From SFEL01 sp045603585 (GTDB taxonomy: Bacteria; Bacillota; Clostridia; Christensenellales; CAG-138), in contig JAZUMK010000005.1 of the NCBI GenBank assembly GCA_045603585.1, positions 1-64,000 of the forward strand: a stretch of 64,000 bases of DNA, written 5' to 3'. Below the pieces are notes generated by a model, which worked only from the letters and a program-made list of their open reading frames with translations, was not told the origin of the DNA and ran no database searches. The first letter of the stretch is position 1. Each line of letters begins with the position of its first letter. Below are positions 7,750-16,956 of this stretch, piece by piece. Both the position numbers and the translations under genes were made by a program.

Positions 7750-7812
7750 CCTTAGTTTTGTTTTTTCCCCGCGAAGCTGCGGTTTGGTGAGGATGGTTTC
7801 GAACTCACCGGG
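7750..7812 (-). promoter_or_regulatory. Candidate preQ1 riboswitch leader of queT
   Basis: The minus-strand leader contains a 6-bp hairpin GGTGAG / CTCACC with a 12-base loop, a second hairpin CCGC / GCGG, and then an A-rich tail reading AAAAAACAAAACTAAGGAG, which contains the ribosome-binding site. The A-rich tail merging with the Shine-Dalgarno site is typical of preQ1 riboswitches, and the gene is the expected target. I could not place it in preQ1 class I, II or III by eye, so the class is left open. Confidence 0.5.
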
Positions 7813-7867
7813 CGTAATAATAGCAAAAAACCCAGTAAAAATCAAGCATTTCAGGCTTTTTGCGCAC

Positions 7868-7899
7868 AAAAAAGCGCCATCAATATCAGATGACGCCTT
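7868..7899 (-). terminator. Terminator of the RNase J-U32 operon
   Basis: On the minus strand GCGTCAT / ATGGCGC (with a G-T pair) is followed by TTTTTT, directly after the U32 peptidase stop. Confidence 0.8.
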
Positions 7900-7908
7900 T
7901 GACTTTTA

Positions 7909-9147
7909 TTATGCCTTTTTTCGGAGTATATCTCCCGGCCTTACAGGCTCGCTACAGCCGATATACAGCTTTTCCTTGGGGTGGGGAGCACTCTCCACGG
8001 CTTGGCCATCCATGTTTTTCATTCCCTGAACGGTAAAGCTTCTGCCTATATCGCAAGGGGAAAGAATAATAAGCTCTTCTCCGTCCAGGAATTTATTGCG
8101 CTGGGCAATGAGGGCGGTTTTGCTGTCCGCATCGTATGACTGGACAACGGCGGCAATGGCTCCATCGGAGATATAGCCGCCTGCGCCTGTTTCCTGCCCG
8201 CCGGGGCCCGGCTCACCAAAGGCAAAGCCTGTGGTATAGGGCCTGTGGGATGCAAGCTCCAGCTCCTTCATGACCAGCTCAGGCACCTTATAGGGTATTC
8301 CCAGTTCTTTAGTGCGCACATATTCATTCAGAGCCATGCGGTATGCATTGACTACCGTTGCAACGTATGCGATGGACTTCATGCGGCCCTCTATCTTAAG
8401 GCTCATTATGCCCGCATCGATAACCTCGGGAAGATACTCTATAAGCCTGAGGTCGCGGGAATTCATGATGAACGTACCCTTGTCATCCTGCTCCATGGTG
8501 AAATATTCCCCATCGGAACCCTTTTCCCTGAGCTCATACTTCCAGCGGCAGGGCTGAGCGCATTCGCCCCGATTGGAATCCCGTCCGTTAAGGTAATTGC
8601 TGAGCAGGCAGCGGCCGGAATAGGATATGCACATTGCGCCATGGATAAACATCTCCAGCTCAAGGCTGTCCGGCAGTTTGCTCCGCATGTCCTTAATTTC
8701 ATCGATGCAAAGTTCGCGGGCAAGCACTATCCTCTCCACACCCTGCTCATGCCAGAACAGTGCAGCTTCGGTATTGAGGGTATTTGCCTGGGTGCTCAAA
8801 TGCAGGGGCATATCCGGTACACAGCGCCTTGCCATGCGGATAACACCGGGATCGTTTACTATGAGAGCATCCGCTCCGGCAGCCTGTATCTCTTCAAAAA
8901 GAGAGGGCAGCTCAGTCAGATCCTTATCATGGGCAAAGGCATTGCAGGCAACATAAACCTTGCCGCCCTTTGCATGGGCATAGTCACAGCCTTCTTTCAG
9001 CTGCTCAGAGGTAAAGTTATCGGCAAAGTTTCTGAGGCTCATGCTCTGAGCGCCCACATATACCGCATCCGCACCGTAATCAAAGGCGGTGCAAAGCCGC
9101 TCCATATTGCCCGCAGGAGCAAGCAGCTCGGGAAGCTTGATATTCAT
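7909..9147 (-). CDS. U32-family peptidase (TrhP/YrrO-like)
   Basis: A 412-residue U32 protein. It starts with PELLAPAGNMERLCTAFDYGADAVYVG, the family N-terminus, and carries the central signature around residues 164-200 (EMFIHGAMCISYSGRCLLSNY, then GECAQPCRW) with the Cys residues found in bacterial U32 proteins. Related members are described as collagenase-like peptidases or, as TrhP, as tRNA U34 hydroxylation factors; the latter is more likely for a housekeeping copy. Its ATG overlaps the mltG stop by one base (TGATG), so translation is coupled. Confidence 0.88.
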   Translation of the reverse strand: MNIKLPELLAPAGNMERLCTAFDYGADAVYVGAQSMSLRNFADNFTSEQLKEGCDYAHAKGGKVYVACNAFAHDKDLTELPSLFEEIQAAGADALIVNDPGVIRMARRCVPDMPLHLSTQANTLNTEAALFWHEQGVERIVLARELCIDEIKDMRSKLPDSLELEMFIHGAMCISYSGRCLLSNYLNGRDSNRGECAQPCRWKYELREKGSDGEYFTMEQDDKGTFIMNSRDLRLIEYLPEVIDAGIMSLKIEGRMKSIAYVATVVNAYRMALNEYVRTKELGIPYKVPELVMKELELASHRPYTTGFAFGEPGPGGQETGAGGYISDGAIAAVVQSYDADSKTALIAQRNKFLDGEELIILSPCDIGRSFTVQGMKNMDGQAVESAPHPKEKLYIGCSEPVRPGDILRKKA

Positions 9148-10325
9148 CAGCTCTTCTGATAAGCCTCCTTGTCTTCTAAGAAATCGTCATAATCCTTGGA
9201 GAATACCAGCTCGGTGGAATCTCTGGATTTAAGCACAAAGTAAAGATACTCTTCCTCCATAAACTCCTCATCCGGATACAGTGCGGCGTATATTGCATTG
9301 TTGCCGGGATTGTCGATGGCGCCGACAGGCAGACCGTCAACGTTATAGGTGTTGTAGGGAGAATCCACCTCCATCTGCTCGGAGGTGAAGTCCAGTACAT
9401 TTTCCGTATTGAATATGTACTTGAGGGGGGCATCGCTCTGCAGGCGCATGCCCTCGTTCATACGGTTGTGGAATACGGCGGAAACCTTTGCAAAGTCCGC
9501 TGTCTTTGCTTCCCGCTCTATTATGGAAGCAAGGGTAACCACATCGTCCACCGACATATTCAGTTCCTGGGCGCGGGCCATGTATTCCTCGTTGAATACC
9601 TCGTTGAAGCGGATAAGCATCTTTGCGATTATGCTCTTTGCGGAAGCTCCCACATATACCTCATAGGTATCCGGGAAAAGATAGCCTTCAAGGGCATATC
9701 TCCTGCTTGCCGCATCCTCGCTCTGAAGAATAGCATTTACAAAGCTGTATTCGCTGAATGCCTCGCCGGTTTCGCACAGGGTAAGGAATTCGTTCTTGCT
9801 TTCGATTATCTTCAGCTCAACCAGCCTGTCCGCAATGTCCGCGATCTCCATTCCCTCGGGAATGGTAAACTTTACGGTCTGACGGGCGGGATTGCCCATA
9901 CAGATTATATCCACCATCTGGGCGATATTCATATTGCGGCTGAGGACGTATGTGCCTGCCTTGAGGGTACTGGATTTTCCGGTAAAGTCAACGTAGATCT
10001 TGAAGGCGGCCTTGCTCTTTATAAGGCCCACATTTCCCTCGCCGCCTGCCTCGTAAAGCATTTTTGCGATAGTGGAAGCGCCGCTGCCCTTTTCGATGGT
10101 TACTGTGATGGGGGTGGCATCCGAGCTGTCCACCGGGCGCACATACTCATCCAGCGCATACTCCACCGCTACCTTTGCCAGGCAAAAGCATATGGCAATA
10201 CTGATGCCGTATATCAGCACAGGGCGCAATACGCGCATGGCCTTTCTGCGGCGGTATTTTTTCCTCCTTGCGGCGGAAAGTTTTTCGGCAGCCTGGTTTT
10301 CCCGGCTGTTCTGGGTGTTTTCCAT
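9147..10325 (-). CDS. mltG: Endolytic peptidoglycan transglycosylase MltG
   Basis: Cleaves nascent glycan strands at the membrane and sets their length. The 392 residues comprise a basic cytoplasmic N-terminus, one membrane segment (LRPVLIYGISIAICFCLAKV, ~33-52), a LysM-like region (ITVTIEKGSGASTIAKML) and the YceG domain with the catalytic Glu motif LASIIEREAKT. Also visible are ALEGYLFPDTYEV and NTYNVDGLPVGAIDNPG. It starts directly at the end of ylbF, with GGAGG inside the ylbF stop region. Confidence 0.94.
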   Translation of the reverse strand: MENTQNSRENQAAEKLSAARRKKYRRRKAMRVLRPVLIYGISIAICFCLAKVAVEYALDEYVRPVDSSDATPITVTIEKGSGASTIAKMLYEAGGEGNVGLIKSKAAFKIYVDFTGKSSTLKAGTYVLSRNMNIAQMVDIICMGNPARQTVKFTIPEGMEIADIADRLVELKIIESKNEFLTLCETGEAFSEYSFVNAILQSEDAASRRYALEGYLFPDTYEVYVGASAKSIIAKMLIRFNEVFNEEYMARAQELNMSVDDVVTLASIIEREAKTADFAKVSAVFHNRMNEGMRLQSDAPLKYIFNTENVLDFTSEQMEVDSPYNTYNVDGLPVGAIDNPGNNAIYAALYPDEEFMEEEYLYFVLKSRDSTELVFSKDYDDFLEDKEAYQKS

Positions 10326-10667
10326 TTATTCCTCCAGCATGCCCAGATCCACTTCTATGGCCTCGGCAAGTATCTTGTAGATATCGCTAACCATACGATT
10401 GAGGCGATACTCCGCCATAAGGAACGCAGAGGCATCGTGATTCATCTGAAGCAGCTCGCCTATCTTCTGCAGGCGCTGCATGGAATCGTCATCCTTATTG
10501 CCGGTAACCATTGCAGCCTGTGCGGTTATCTGCAGCTTGTGATATTCCTTTATGAGGGATGCGGTGGTCTGGTTTTCAAAGGCCTTTTCCTTGGTTGCCT
10601 TATACTCCCTATATTCCTCGCTGTTTCTGATATCCTGAGCCAGTTCGTTCGCCTTGTCGTATACCAT
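10326..10667 (-). CDS. YlbF/YmcA-family regulator
   Basis: A 113-residue all-helical protein with the YlbF-family pattern: DKANELAQDIRNSEEYREYK, then a central helix (FENQTTASLIKEYHKLQ) and MAEYRLNRMVSDIYKILAEAI. In Bacillus, family members form a complex with YaaT that assists RNase Y-dependent RNA maturation, competence and sporulation. Its place next to RNase J fits RNA metabolism. A GGAGG site precedes the ATG; the gap to the RNase J gene is 24 bases. Confidence 0.85.
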   Translation of the reverse strand: MVYDKANELAQDIRNSEEYREYKATKEKAFENQTTASLIKEYHKLQITAQAAMVTGNKDDDSMQRLQKIGELLQMNHDASAFLMAEYRLNRMVSDIYKILAEAIEVDLGMLEE

Positions 10668-10691
10668 AGCTGTACCTCCGAAGTAAAAATT

Positions 10692-12347
10692 CTATATTTC
10701 GATAATTATGGGCAGCACCATGGGCCTGCGCCGTGTCTGCTCGTAAAGGTAGTCCTTAAGGCTGTTGCGTATATCGTTCTTTATGGAAGACCAGTTGCTC
10801 TTGTGATTCTTCTCGAACTGAGCCGCCTTGGAGCGGACAAGCTCACGAGCCTCCTTAAGAAGCTCCTCGGAGCTCTTTTCGTATACAAAGCCGCGGGAAA
10901 GTATCTCGGGGGCAGCCAGCATCGCGCCGGTCTGACGGTTCAGGGTGATCACAGCTGTAAATATGCCATCCTCAGACAGCAGCTTTCTGTCCCTGAGCAC
11001 CACGTTGCCTATATCGCCTATGCCGCTGCCGTCCACCATTACGCTGCCTGCGGTAACGCTGCCTGCCAGACGGCCCTTATTGCGGGTAAGCTCCACAACG
11101 TCGCCTATCTCGGTGATAAATACATTATCCTCTGATATGCCCAGCTCCTCTGCAAGCTCCGCATGCTGATAAAGATGCCTTACCTCGCCGTGAACCGGAA
11201 TAAAGAATCTGGGCTTTACAAGGGTAAGCATAAGCTTAAGCTCTTCCTTGCAGGCATGGCCGGAAACGTGAACGTCCGCCATATGGTCGTATATTACTCT
11301 GGCGCCCAAATGATAAAGCTGGTTTATCACCTTGGATACGCTCTTTTCATTGCCGGGAATGGAGGATGCGGAGATTATAACCATATCTCCCTTGCCCACG
11401 TTTACCTTATGGGAAGAGTTTGCCATGCGGAACAGGCCGCTCATGGGCTCGCCCTGAGAGCCGGTGGTGATCACGCATATCTGATCGTCGCGAAGCTTTT
11501 TCAGTTGGTTTACATCCACAATGCTCTGATCCGGCAGCTGCAGATAACCAAGCTCCCTGGCGATCTCCGCGATTTTCACCATGCTGCGGCCCTGGAAACA
11601 TATCATCCTGCCGAAGGATATGGCCACATCCGCTATCTGCTGTATGCGGTAGATATTGGAAGCAAAGGTTGCAACTATCACCCTGCCCTTGGCCTTGTCA
11701 AAGTAATGCTCGAAGGTTTTGCCTATGCCGCGCTCAGAAGGAGTGTGGCCGTCGTTTTCAACGTTTGTACTGTCGCTCATAAGAGCCAGCACGCCCCGGG
11801 AGCCGTAGTATGCAAGGCGGGCAATATCGATTGGCTCGCCGTCTATGGGGGTGTAGTCCACCTTGAAGTCGCCGGTGTGTATTACGGTGCCGATGGGGGT
11901 ATTGATGGCAAGGGCGCAGGAATCCGCTATGGAATGGCTGGTCTTGATGAATTCCACATTGAAGCAGCCGAGGCGTATGGTATCCCCGGGACTTACGCAG
12001 TTAAGGTCAACGTGGTCCACCTTTATCTCGCTGAGCTTCTGCTCGATAAGGGCAATGGTAAGCTTGGTGGCGTATACGGGCACCTTCAGCTTCTGCAATG
12101 CATAGGGCACGGCGCCGATATGGTCTTCGTGGCCATGGGTAATCAGTATGCCGCGGATATTCTGGGCGTTCTTTTCAAGATATGACATATCAGGTATGAC
12201 AACGTCTATGCCAGGCATATCGTCATCGGGAAATGCCAGACCGCAGTCGATTATGATTATATCGCTGCCGTATTCCACTACGGTCATGTTTTTGCCTATT
12301 TCCCCTACGCCGCCAAGGGGGATTATCTTAAGTTTCTTTGATGCCAA
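10692..12347 (-). CDS. Ribonuclease J
   Basis: A metallo-beta-lactamase/beta-CASP ribonuclease with endo- and 5'-exonuclease activity in mRNA decay and RNA maturation. The 551 residues contain LIITHGHEDHIGA-type metal ligands (ITHGHEDH, ~77-84), TSHSIADS, HTGDFKVD, the beta-CASP part with SGHACKEELK and PVHGEVRHL, and a C-terminal dimerisation domain. I chose TTG at 12347 (MASKKLKIIPLGG) because AAAGGA lies 9 bases upstream; an in-frame start at 12371 would overlap that site. It leads a four-gene operon with ylbF, mltG and the U32 gene. Confidence 0.94.
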   Translation of the reverse strand: MASKKLKIIPLGGVGEIGKNMTVVEYGSDIIIIDCGLAFPDDDMPGIDVVIPDMSYLEKNAQNIRGILITHGHEDHIGAVPYALQKLKVPVYATKLTIALIEQKLSEIKVDHVDLNCVSPGDTIRLGCFNVEFIKTSHSIADSCALAINTPIGTVIHTGDFKVDYTPIDGEPIDIARLAYYGSRGVLALMSDSTNVENDGHTPSERGIGKTFEHYFDKAKGRVIVATFASNIYRIQQIADVAISFGRMICFQGRSMVKIAEIARELGYLQLPDQSIVDVNQLKKLRDDQICVITTGSQGEPMSGLFRMANSSHKVNVGKGDMVIISASSIPGNEKSVSKVINQLYHLGARVIYDHMADVHVSGHACKEELKLMLTLVKPRFFIPVHGEVRHLYQHAELAEELGISEDNVFITEIGDVVELTRNKGRLAGSVTAGSVMVDGSGIGDIGNVVLRDRKLLSEDGIFTAVITLNRQTGAMLAAPEILSRGFVYEKSSEELLKEARELVRSKAAQFEKNHKSNWSSIKNDIRNSLKDYLYEQTRRRPMVLPIIIEI

Positions 12348-12439
12348 TTCTGTTTTCCTTTCTGTACGCAATGTACATTTCAGTTTTTTAGTATATGTCT
12401 TTGTGTCCTATGGACACACCACTTCCAGTATACCTTAAT

Positions 12440-12468
12440 ATTATACTATCCATACCCAATTGCCACAA
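12440..12468 (-). promoter_or_regulatory. Candidate promoter of the RNase J operon
   Basis: On the minus strand TTGTGG is followed after 17 bases by a perfect TATAAT, about 90 bases before the RNase J start. The rest of the 12348-12671 intergenic region holds this and the divergent VanW promoter; nothing else is recognised. Confidence 0.5.
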
Positions 12469-12608
12469 GGGCACTATTTTGTAAACAATATTCGATGATT
12501 TTGTGAATCCCATTTATATTGCGGCGCTTTGGTGTATAATGTTCCATGCAGCAGCCGGATGGATGTTTGCGGCGAATTTTTCCACATGCGCCATCCCTCA
12601 AAAGCTGT

Positions 12609-12637
12609 TGATACCCGCACTGTATTCGGGTATAATG
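12609..12637 (+). promoter_or_regulatory. Strong SigA-type promoter of the VanW gene
   Basis: TTGATA, a 17-base spacer and TATAAT lie 35 bases upstream of the VanW ATG. This is a near-consensus housekeeping promoter. Confidence 0.8.
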
Positions 12638-12671
12638 TATAAGTTAGAATATGCACTTACGGAGAAGATAA

Positions 12672-14219
12672 ATGGACGTTAGAACCCGCAACCGCAGCAG
12701 CCGCCCCGCCGCAGCCACGGCAGAACGGCAGAGCGCCGGACGCAGAAAAAGAAAAGTAAATCCCTATAAGGCCATGAGCCGCAGGCTGTTTATATTAGCC
12801 GCAGTACTCATCGCAGCCCTTGCTGTGGTGTTTTTCCTGCGCGTTCGCCATACCCATATACCCGGAGAAAAGAAGCTCCGCTCATATCTGGACGAAGGCA
12901 CTTATTTAAGCGGCATCGTCATAAACGGCAAAAACGTATCCGGCATGACGCTGGATGAAGCCAGAAGCACCATAGCCCCCATGCTGGAGGAAACCGCAAA
13001 AAGCGTAAATATAGGCGTATCCTACGGCTCCAAGCTGTGGCTGTTCACCGGCGCAGATATGAAGGTATCCACCGACCTTGAATACGTTCTTGCTCAGGCA
13101 ATGCTGTACGGACGAGGCAATACCGCCGCCGCAAACAGCGACGCCAAGAAAGAACTTAAGGAGACCGGCAAGGAATTTACCATCAGCTTCTCTCCTGATG
13201 CCACTGTGCTCAGGAATCAGATTGCAGAAATCGCCGCCTCTGTGGATACCCCCGCAATAGAGCCCTCCGCCGAAGCAAATATGTGGTCCGCTACCCCCTC
13301 ATTCAACTACCACGAAGGCGAAGACGGCCACGTTCTGGATCAGGAAGCATTGCTTTCCTCCATCACCGCAGCCCTTGGCGAAGGTAATTTTCAGGCCCTC
13401 ATAAAGCCTGAGCTGGTTACCCAGGCTCCCAGCCACTCCCTGGACTGGCTGAAGGAAAACACCCAGCTCAGAGCCACCTGGCAGACGGACTTCGGCAGCA
13501 GCTCCAGCCTCCGCAATGCCAACCGAGTAGGCAACATACAGAAAGCCACCACCCTGCTCAACGGCTGCAAAATCGAAGTGGGCGAAGAATTCAACTTCAA
13601 CGGCTTCATCGGCCCCCGTACCGAGTCCGGCGGATGGCCCCTTGCTCCCGGCATTGTTAACGGCAACTCCTACGAAATGCAGGCAGGCGGCGGTATATGT
13701 CAGGTTTCCACCACATTGTACAACGCCCTTCTCTGCGGCGGCAGCGAAATAGAGATCACCGAGCGCTATCACCACTCCTGGCCCTCCAGCTACGCTGACA
13801 TCGGCCTTGACTCCACGGTTACCGGTTCTGTTGACAGCGGCAAGAGCCTCAACTTTATAAACAACACCGGCGCTCCTCTGTATATCTTCGCTTACTGCGA
13901 CCAGAGCAACCACACCATGACCATCTACCTCTACGGCGAGCCCCTGCCCGAAGGCGTTACCTACACCACCCGCGGCGAAGTAATCGAAACCATCGAGCCC
14001 AAGGAGACCGTTACCGAGGAAAACCCCGCATGGCCCATGGGCTATGAAGAAAAGACCGTTACCTCCCGCAAGGGCTACAAGTCCGAGGTGTTCAGGGATA
14101 AATACGTAAACGGCACTCTGGACAGTTCCGAGCTGCTGTATACCGACAGCTACCGCGCCGTACAGGGCAAGATAACCATCGGCACCGGCGACCCCAGCCT
14201 GCCCAAGCCCACCGCATAA
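12672..14219 (+). CDS. VanW-family protein with peptidoglycan-binding and G5-like domains
   Basis: A 515-residue protein anchored by an N-terminal membrane segment (RLFILAAVLIAALAVVFFL, ~38-56) after a very basic tail. Residues ~75-190 look like a YoaR/PG_binding_4 domain (GIVINGKNVSGMTLDEA). The VanW domain follows at ~275-410 with NRVGNIQKATTLLNG, GGICQVSTTLYNALL and YHHSWP. A G5-like C-terminal segment (~440-505) ends the protein. VanW is linked to vancomycin-resistance clusters but its activity is unknown; no van genes are nearby. A second VanW paralogue is at 40368-41729. Confidence 0.88.
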   Translation: MDVRTRNRSSRPAAATAERQSAGRRKRKVNPYKAMSRRLFILAAVLIAALAVVFFLRVRHTHIPGEKKLRSYLDEGTYLSGIVINGKNVSGMTLDEARSTIAPMLEETAKSVNIGVSYGSKLWLFTGADMKVSTDLEYVLAQAMLYGRGNTAAANSDAKKELKETGKEFTISFSPDATVLRNQIAEIAASVDTPAIEPSAEANMWSATPSFNYHEGEDGHVLDQEALLSSITAALGEGNFQALIKPELVTQAPSHSLDWLKENTQLRATWQTDFGSSSSLRNANRVGNIQKATTLLNGCKIEVGEEFNFNGFIGPRTESGGWPLAPGIVNGNSYEMQAGGGICQVSTTLYNALLCGGSEIEITERYHHSWPSSYADIGLDSTVTGSVDSGKSLNFINNTGAPLYIFAYCDQSNHTMTIYLYGEPLPEGVTYTTRGEVIETIEPKETVTEENPAWPMGYEEKTVTSRKGYKSEVFRDKYVNGTLDSSELLYTDSYRAVQGKITIGTGDPSLPKPTA

Positions 14220-14235
14220 ATCAATGCATACACAT

Positions 14236-14276
14236 AAAAAGATTGTCCATTAAATGGGCAATCTTTTATTTTTTTA
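14236..14276 (+). terminator. Intrinsic terminator after the VanW gene
   Basis: The stem AAGATTGTCCATT / ATGGGCAATCTT (one mismatch) is followed by TTATTTTTTT. Confidence 0.88.
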
Positions 14277-14306
14277 TGCACTTTTGTGCTATCCGCGTTA
14301 TCCGCA

Positions 14307-14334
14307 TTGTTTCCTGCAAAATTTATGCTATAAT
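14307..14334 (+). promoter_or_regulatory. Candidate promoter of the aminotransferase gene
   Basis: TTGTTT, a 16-base spacer and TATAAT lie about 90 bases upstream of the aminotransferase start. The leader between holds a small inverted repeat CGGGT / ACCCG. Confidence 0.5.
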
Positions 14335-14422
14335 TAATATATAATATAAAAATATCGGGTGTAGCTCTATACCCGAGTTATTTCATGCAAAAAAACAAAT
14401 ATCATCCGGAGGCATATTACAA

Positions 14423-15622
14423 ATGAAATTTTCCAGCAAAGTCGAAAAATGCGGCCTTTCCCCCATTCGCAAGTTTTATCCCTATCAGTTGGAATGCAAC
14501 AAAAAGGGCATAAAGATCTATCATCTGAACATAGGTCAGCCTGACATCGAAACCCCTCCCGCATACTTCGAGGCAGTACGCAATTTCACTCTGCCCGTTC
14601 TTGAATATGCCCCCTCCCCCGGACTTCCCGTAATGATTGACGCAGTCAAGAATTACTATGCCGGCATTGGCGTGGCCCTTGAAAACAGCGATATATTTGT
14701 ATCCTCCGGCGGCTCCGAAGCTCTCCAGATGGTGCTCAACTGCATCCTTGACGACGGCGACGAGATAATCATCCCCGAACCCTTCTACCCCAATTACCGC
14801 ACCTTTGTAAACGTAACCGGCGGCAAGATCGTTCCCCTCCACACCACCCCCGAAGAGGGCTACAAGTACGTGGATAAGGAAAAGATTGAAGCCCTTATAA
14901 CCCCCAATACCCGCGCCATCATGTTCACCAACCCCGGCAATCCTACCGGCGTTGTGCTCACCAAGGAAGAAATGCGCGTGCTGGCTGACATCGCCAAGGC
15001 CCACGACCTGTTCCTCATCGGTGACGAGGTATACCGTGAGTTTGTATACGAAGATGAAGTTTCTCTGGACTCCATCGCCCAGTTTGACGATATCGCCGAC
15101 AATGCCATTGTTATAGACTCCGTATCCAAGCGCTTCAGCGCCTGCGGCGCACGTATCGGCGTGCTTATCACCAAGAATAAAGAACTGCAGAAGCAGGTTC
15201 TCAAGTGCTGTCAGGCTCGTCTTTCCGTTGCCACTCTGGATCAGGTAGCCTCTGCCGCACTGTACTCCGTGGATTCCGATTACTTTGCCGCCGTCCGCGC
15301 AGAATACAAGCGCCGCCGCGATACCATCTACAGAAAGCTGATGGAGATCCCCGGCGTGGTCTGCAAGGAGCCCAAGGGCGCATTCTACATGATGGCAAAG
15401 CTGCCTGTGGATGATACTGATAAGTTCCAGACCTGGCTGCTTACCGAGTTCTCCGACAACAACGAAACCGTTATGTACGCCCCCGGCGCCGGCTTCTACA
15501 GCACTCCCGGCATGGGCGTTGACGAAGTACGCTTCGCCTATGTGCTTAAGTGCGAAGACCTTGAGCGTTCCATGGAGCTGCTCAAGCTGGCAATTGAAAA
15601 ATACAACGCCGCAAAAGCATAA
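14423..15622 (+). CDS. Class I/II pyridoxal-phosphate aminotransferase
   Basis: A 399-residue fold-type I aminotransferase. Visible motifs are HLNIGQPDIETPP near the N-terminus, the cofactor-binding SSGGSEALQM, FTNPGNPTGVVL, DEVYREFVY, and SVSKRFSACGARIG with the Schiff-base Lys in SVSKRF. The C-terminal arginine region reads EVRFAYVL. Aspartate or aromatic amino acids are usual substrates for this subgroup, but the exact one cannot be read off. GGAGG precedes the ATG. The gene is monocistronic between a promoter and a strong terminator. Confidence 0.88.
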   Translation: MKFSSKVEKCGLSPIRKFYPYQLECNKKGIKIYHLNIGQPDIETPPAYFEAVRNFTLPVLEYAPSPGLPVMIDAVKNYYAGIGVALENSDIFVSSGGSEALQMVLNCILDDGDEIIIPEPFYPNYRTFVNVTGGKIVPLHTTPEEGYKYVDKEKIEALITPNTRAIMFTNPGNPTGVVLTKEEMRVLADIAKAHDLFLIGDEVYREFVYEDEVSLDSIAQFDDIADNAIVIDSVSKRFSACGARIGVLITKNKELQKQVLKCCQARLSVATLDQVASAALYSVDSDYFAAVRAEYKRRRDTIYRKLMEIPGVVCKEPKGAFYMMAKLPVDDTDKFQTWLLTEFSDNNETVMYAPGAGFYSTPGMGVDEVRFAYVLKCEDLERSMELLKLAIEKYNAAKA

Positions 15623-15626
15623 CAGC

Positions 15627-15668
15627 AAACATAACAAAGGCCGCCATCTGGCGGCCTTTGTTATGTTT
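15627..15668 (+). terminator. Very stable terminator (19-bp perfect inverted repeat)
   Basis: 15627-15645 pairs perfectly with 15650-15668 around an ATCT loop; the core is AAAGGCCGCC / GGCGGCCTTT. It follows the aminotransferase stop. Confidence 0.9.
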
Positions 15669-15778
15669 ACACTGTATTATATCGGTTTGGCAATTCACAT
15701 TTTGTTCAGCGTATCCTGCAAAGAATAAATGTCCGCAGGGTTTCCTCCCTACGGACATTGTTTACTTAAATTCCAATG

Positions 15779-16759
15779 TTATTTGATTATATCATCCAAA
15801 GCACCGCTGTCCAGCAGATCCAGCACCTGCTTGGCTGTATGCTCATCGGTAGCAAAATAGTGGAGGATTCCGCTGTTCAGTGCACCGATTATAGGAAATA
15901 CCTTGGTTTCTCCCACCGCAATTGCCGCTACATTCTTAACATTTCTGAGGCAGTCCCCATCTATACCTATCAGGCGGTCATTGTGGGAACAATTAATAAA
16001 TTCTCCCCGGATATTGAAATACCTTGCACAGAAATCTCCAATGTGGCCTTCGGGATTTTTTCTTACTCTGGAAAGCTGATTATCCAGCGCAAAAGGACCA
16101 CCCTCAAAACTTTCCATAGGGCGTCCAATACCAATCAGCGCACTGTCGAGCTGCTCCCACTGCTCCAATATGCCCTTCATGTATACGCTTTCGAGAAAAT
16201 GCATCTTATCATCAACGGATTCCACTATTCCGGGAGAATACATAAACAGCGGAGTTCCGTTTACCTTTTCTGCAAACTGACGTACACATTCGTTTATCTG
16301 GAACTCCTGTGTGGCAAGAGGTGAACCTCCTATCATAGGAACGACTGTTATATCGCAAAGGTCTGTATCATCAGGAAAAGCCTGCATAAACTCGTAGCAG
16401 GCCGTACCCCATGCCATACCAAATGAGCTGTGGCTTTTTATAACGTCCATCATCACCCGAACCATCTGTGACACTACTATTTTAAGCAACATGTCGTGTT
16501 TTTTTAATGTGGTGGGTACAACGATGCACTTGCGTATGCCAAAACGCTTCTCAAATTCCGATGCAAGTTCCTGATTGTTGGCTGCGGGATCCTTTATGGT
16601 TATCTGAACCAATCCCGCATTCTTTGCCTCGGTAATGAGCTGAGATACAGTAGAGCGGGATATGCCTATTATCTTGGCAATGCTCTCCTGCGTCATTCCT
16701 TCGATATAATACATTTTTGCAATTTGGACAAGCTTTTGTATATCTCTGCCTTGTTCCAT
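15779..16759 (-). CDS. SorC/DeoR-family sugar-responsive transcriptional regulator
   Basis: A 326-residue regulator. The N-terminal helix-turn-helix (residues ~10-55: LVQIAKMYYIEGMTQESIAK, then IGISRSTVSQLITEAKNAGLV) is followed by the SorC effector-binding domain, a NagB/RpiA-like fold with GMAWGTACYEF, VVPMIGGS, ALIGIGRP and GIDGDCLRNV. Family members such as EryD, LsrR and SorC bind sugar phosphates. It is divergent from the dehydrogenase operon, and its own promoter carries the same dyad as the dehydrogenase and kinase promoters, so it probably regulates itself and both operons. Confidence 0.9.
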   Translation of the reverse strand: MEQGRDIQKLVQIAKMYYIEGMTQESIAKIIGISRSTVSQLITEAKNAGLVQITIKDPAANNQELASEFEKRFGIRKCIVVPTTLKKHDMLLKIVVSQMVRVMMDVIKSHSSFGMAWGTACYEFMQAFPDDTDLCDITVVPMIGGSPLATQEFQINECVRQFAEKVNGTPLFMYSPGIVESVDDKMHFLESVYMKGILEQWEQLDSALIGIGRPMESFEGGPFALDNQLSRVRKNPEGHIGDFCARYFNIRGEFINCSHNDRLIGIDGDCLRNVKNVAAIAVGETKVFPIIGALNSGILHYFATDEHTAKQVLDLLDSGALDDIIK

Positions 16760-16827
16760 AACATATTCCGCCCACTAATTGATAATAAATCGCTTCAATA
16801 ATACTATCCTTTTTAATTTCAATACAA

Positions 16828-16856
16828 AATTTATCATTCTGCTTGACAATTGTCAA
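16828..16856 (-). promoter_or_regulatory. Promoter of the SorC regulator with overlapping dyad operator
   Basis: On the minus strand TTGACA, 17 bases and TAAATT form a promoter. Its -35 box is the left half of the perfect 14-bp palindrome TTGACAATTGTCAA (16843-16856). A repressor bound there would block polymerase, which suggests autoregulation. Confidence 0.68.
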
Positions 16857-16927
16857 CCGCCGTAAAGTCCGATAATAGGTAAATACTTCGATATTATAAA
16901 TTATTATAACAAATCCTTTTCTCGCGT

Positions 16928-16956
16928 TTGACATTTGTCACGACAAGTGTTACCAT
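16928..16956 (+). promoter_or_regulatory. Promoter of the dehydrogenase operon with the same dyad
   Basis: TTGACA, 17 bases and TACCAT form the promoter. The -35 box is part of TTGACATTTGTCA (16928-16940), nearly identical to the dyads at 16843 and 23720. A further TGTC/GACA inverted pair overlaps at 16936-16945. Confidence 0.68.

Noticed and set aside
9468..11135. A 555-codon open frame on the plus strand
   Set aside because: It runs antisense across mltG, ylbF and RNase J, which are all well supported; no ribosome site or family features.
16892..16910. A TTATAA-rich stretch resembling a PerR or Fur box
   Set aside because: The spacing does not fit the 7-1-7 pattern and the neighbouring genes are not stress or metal genes; AT-rich promoter DNA explains it.
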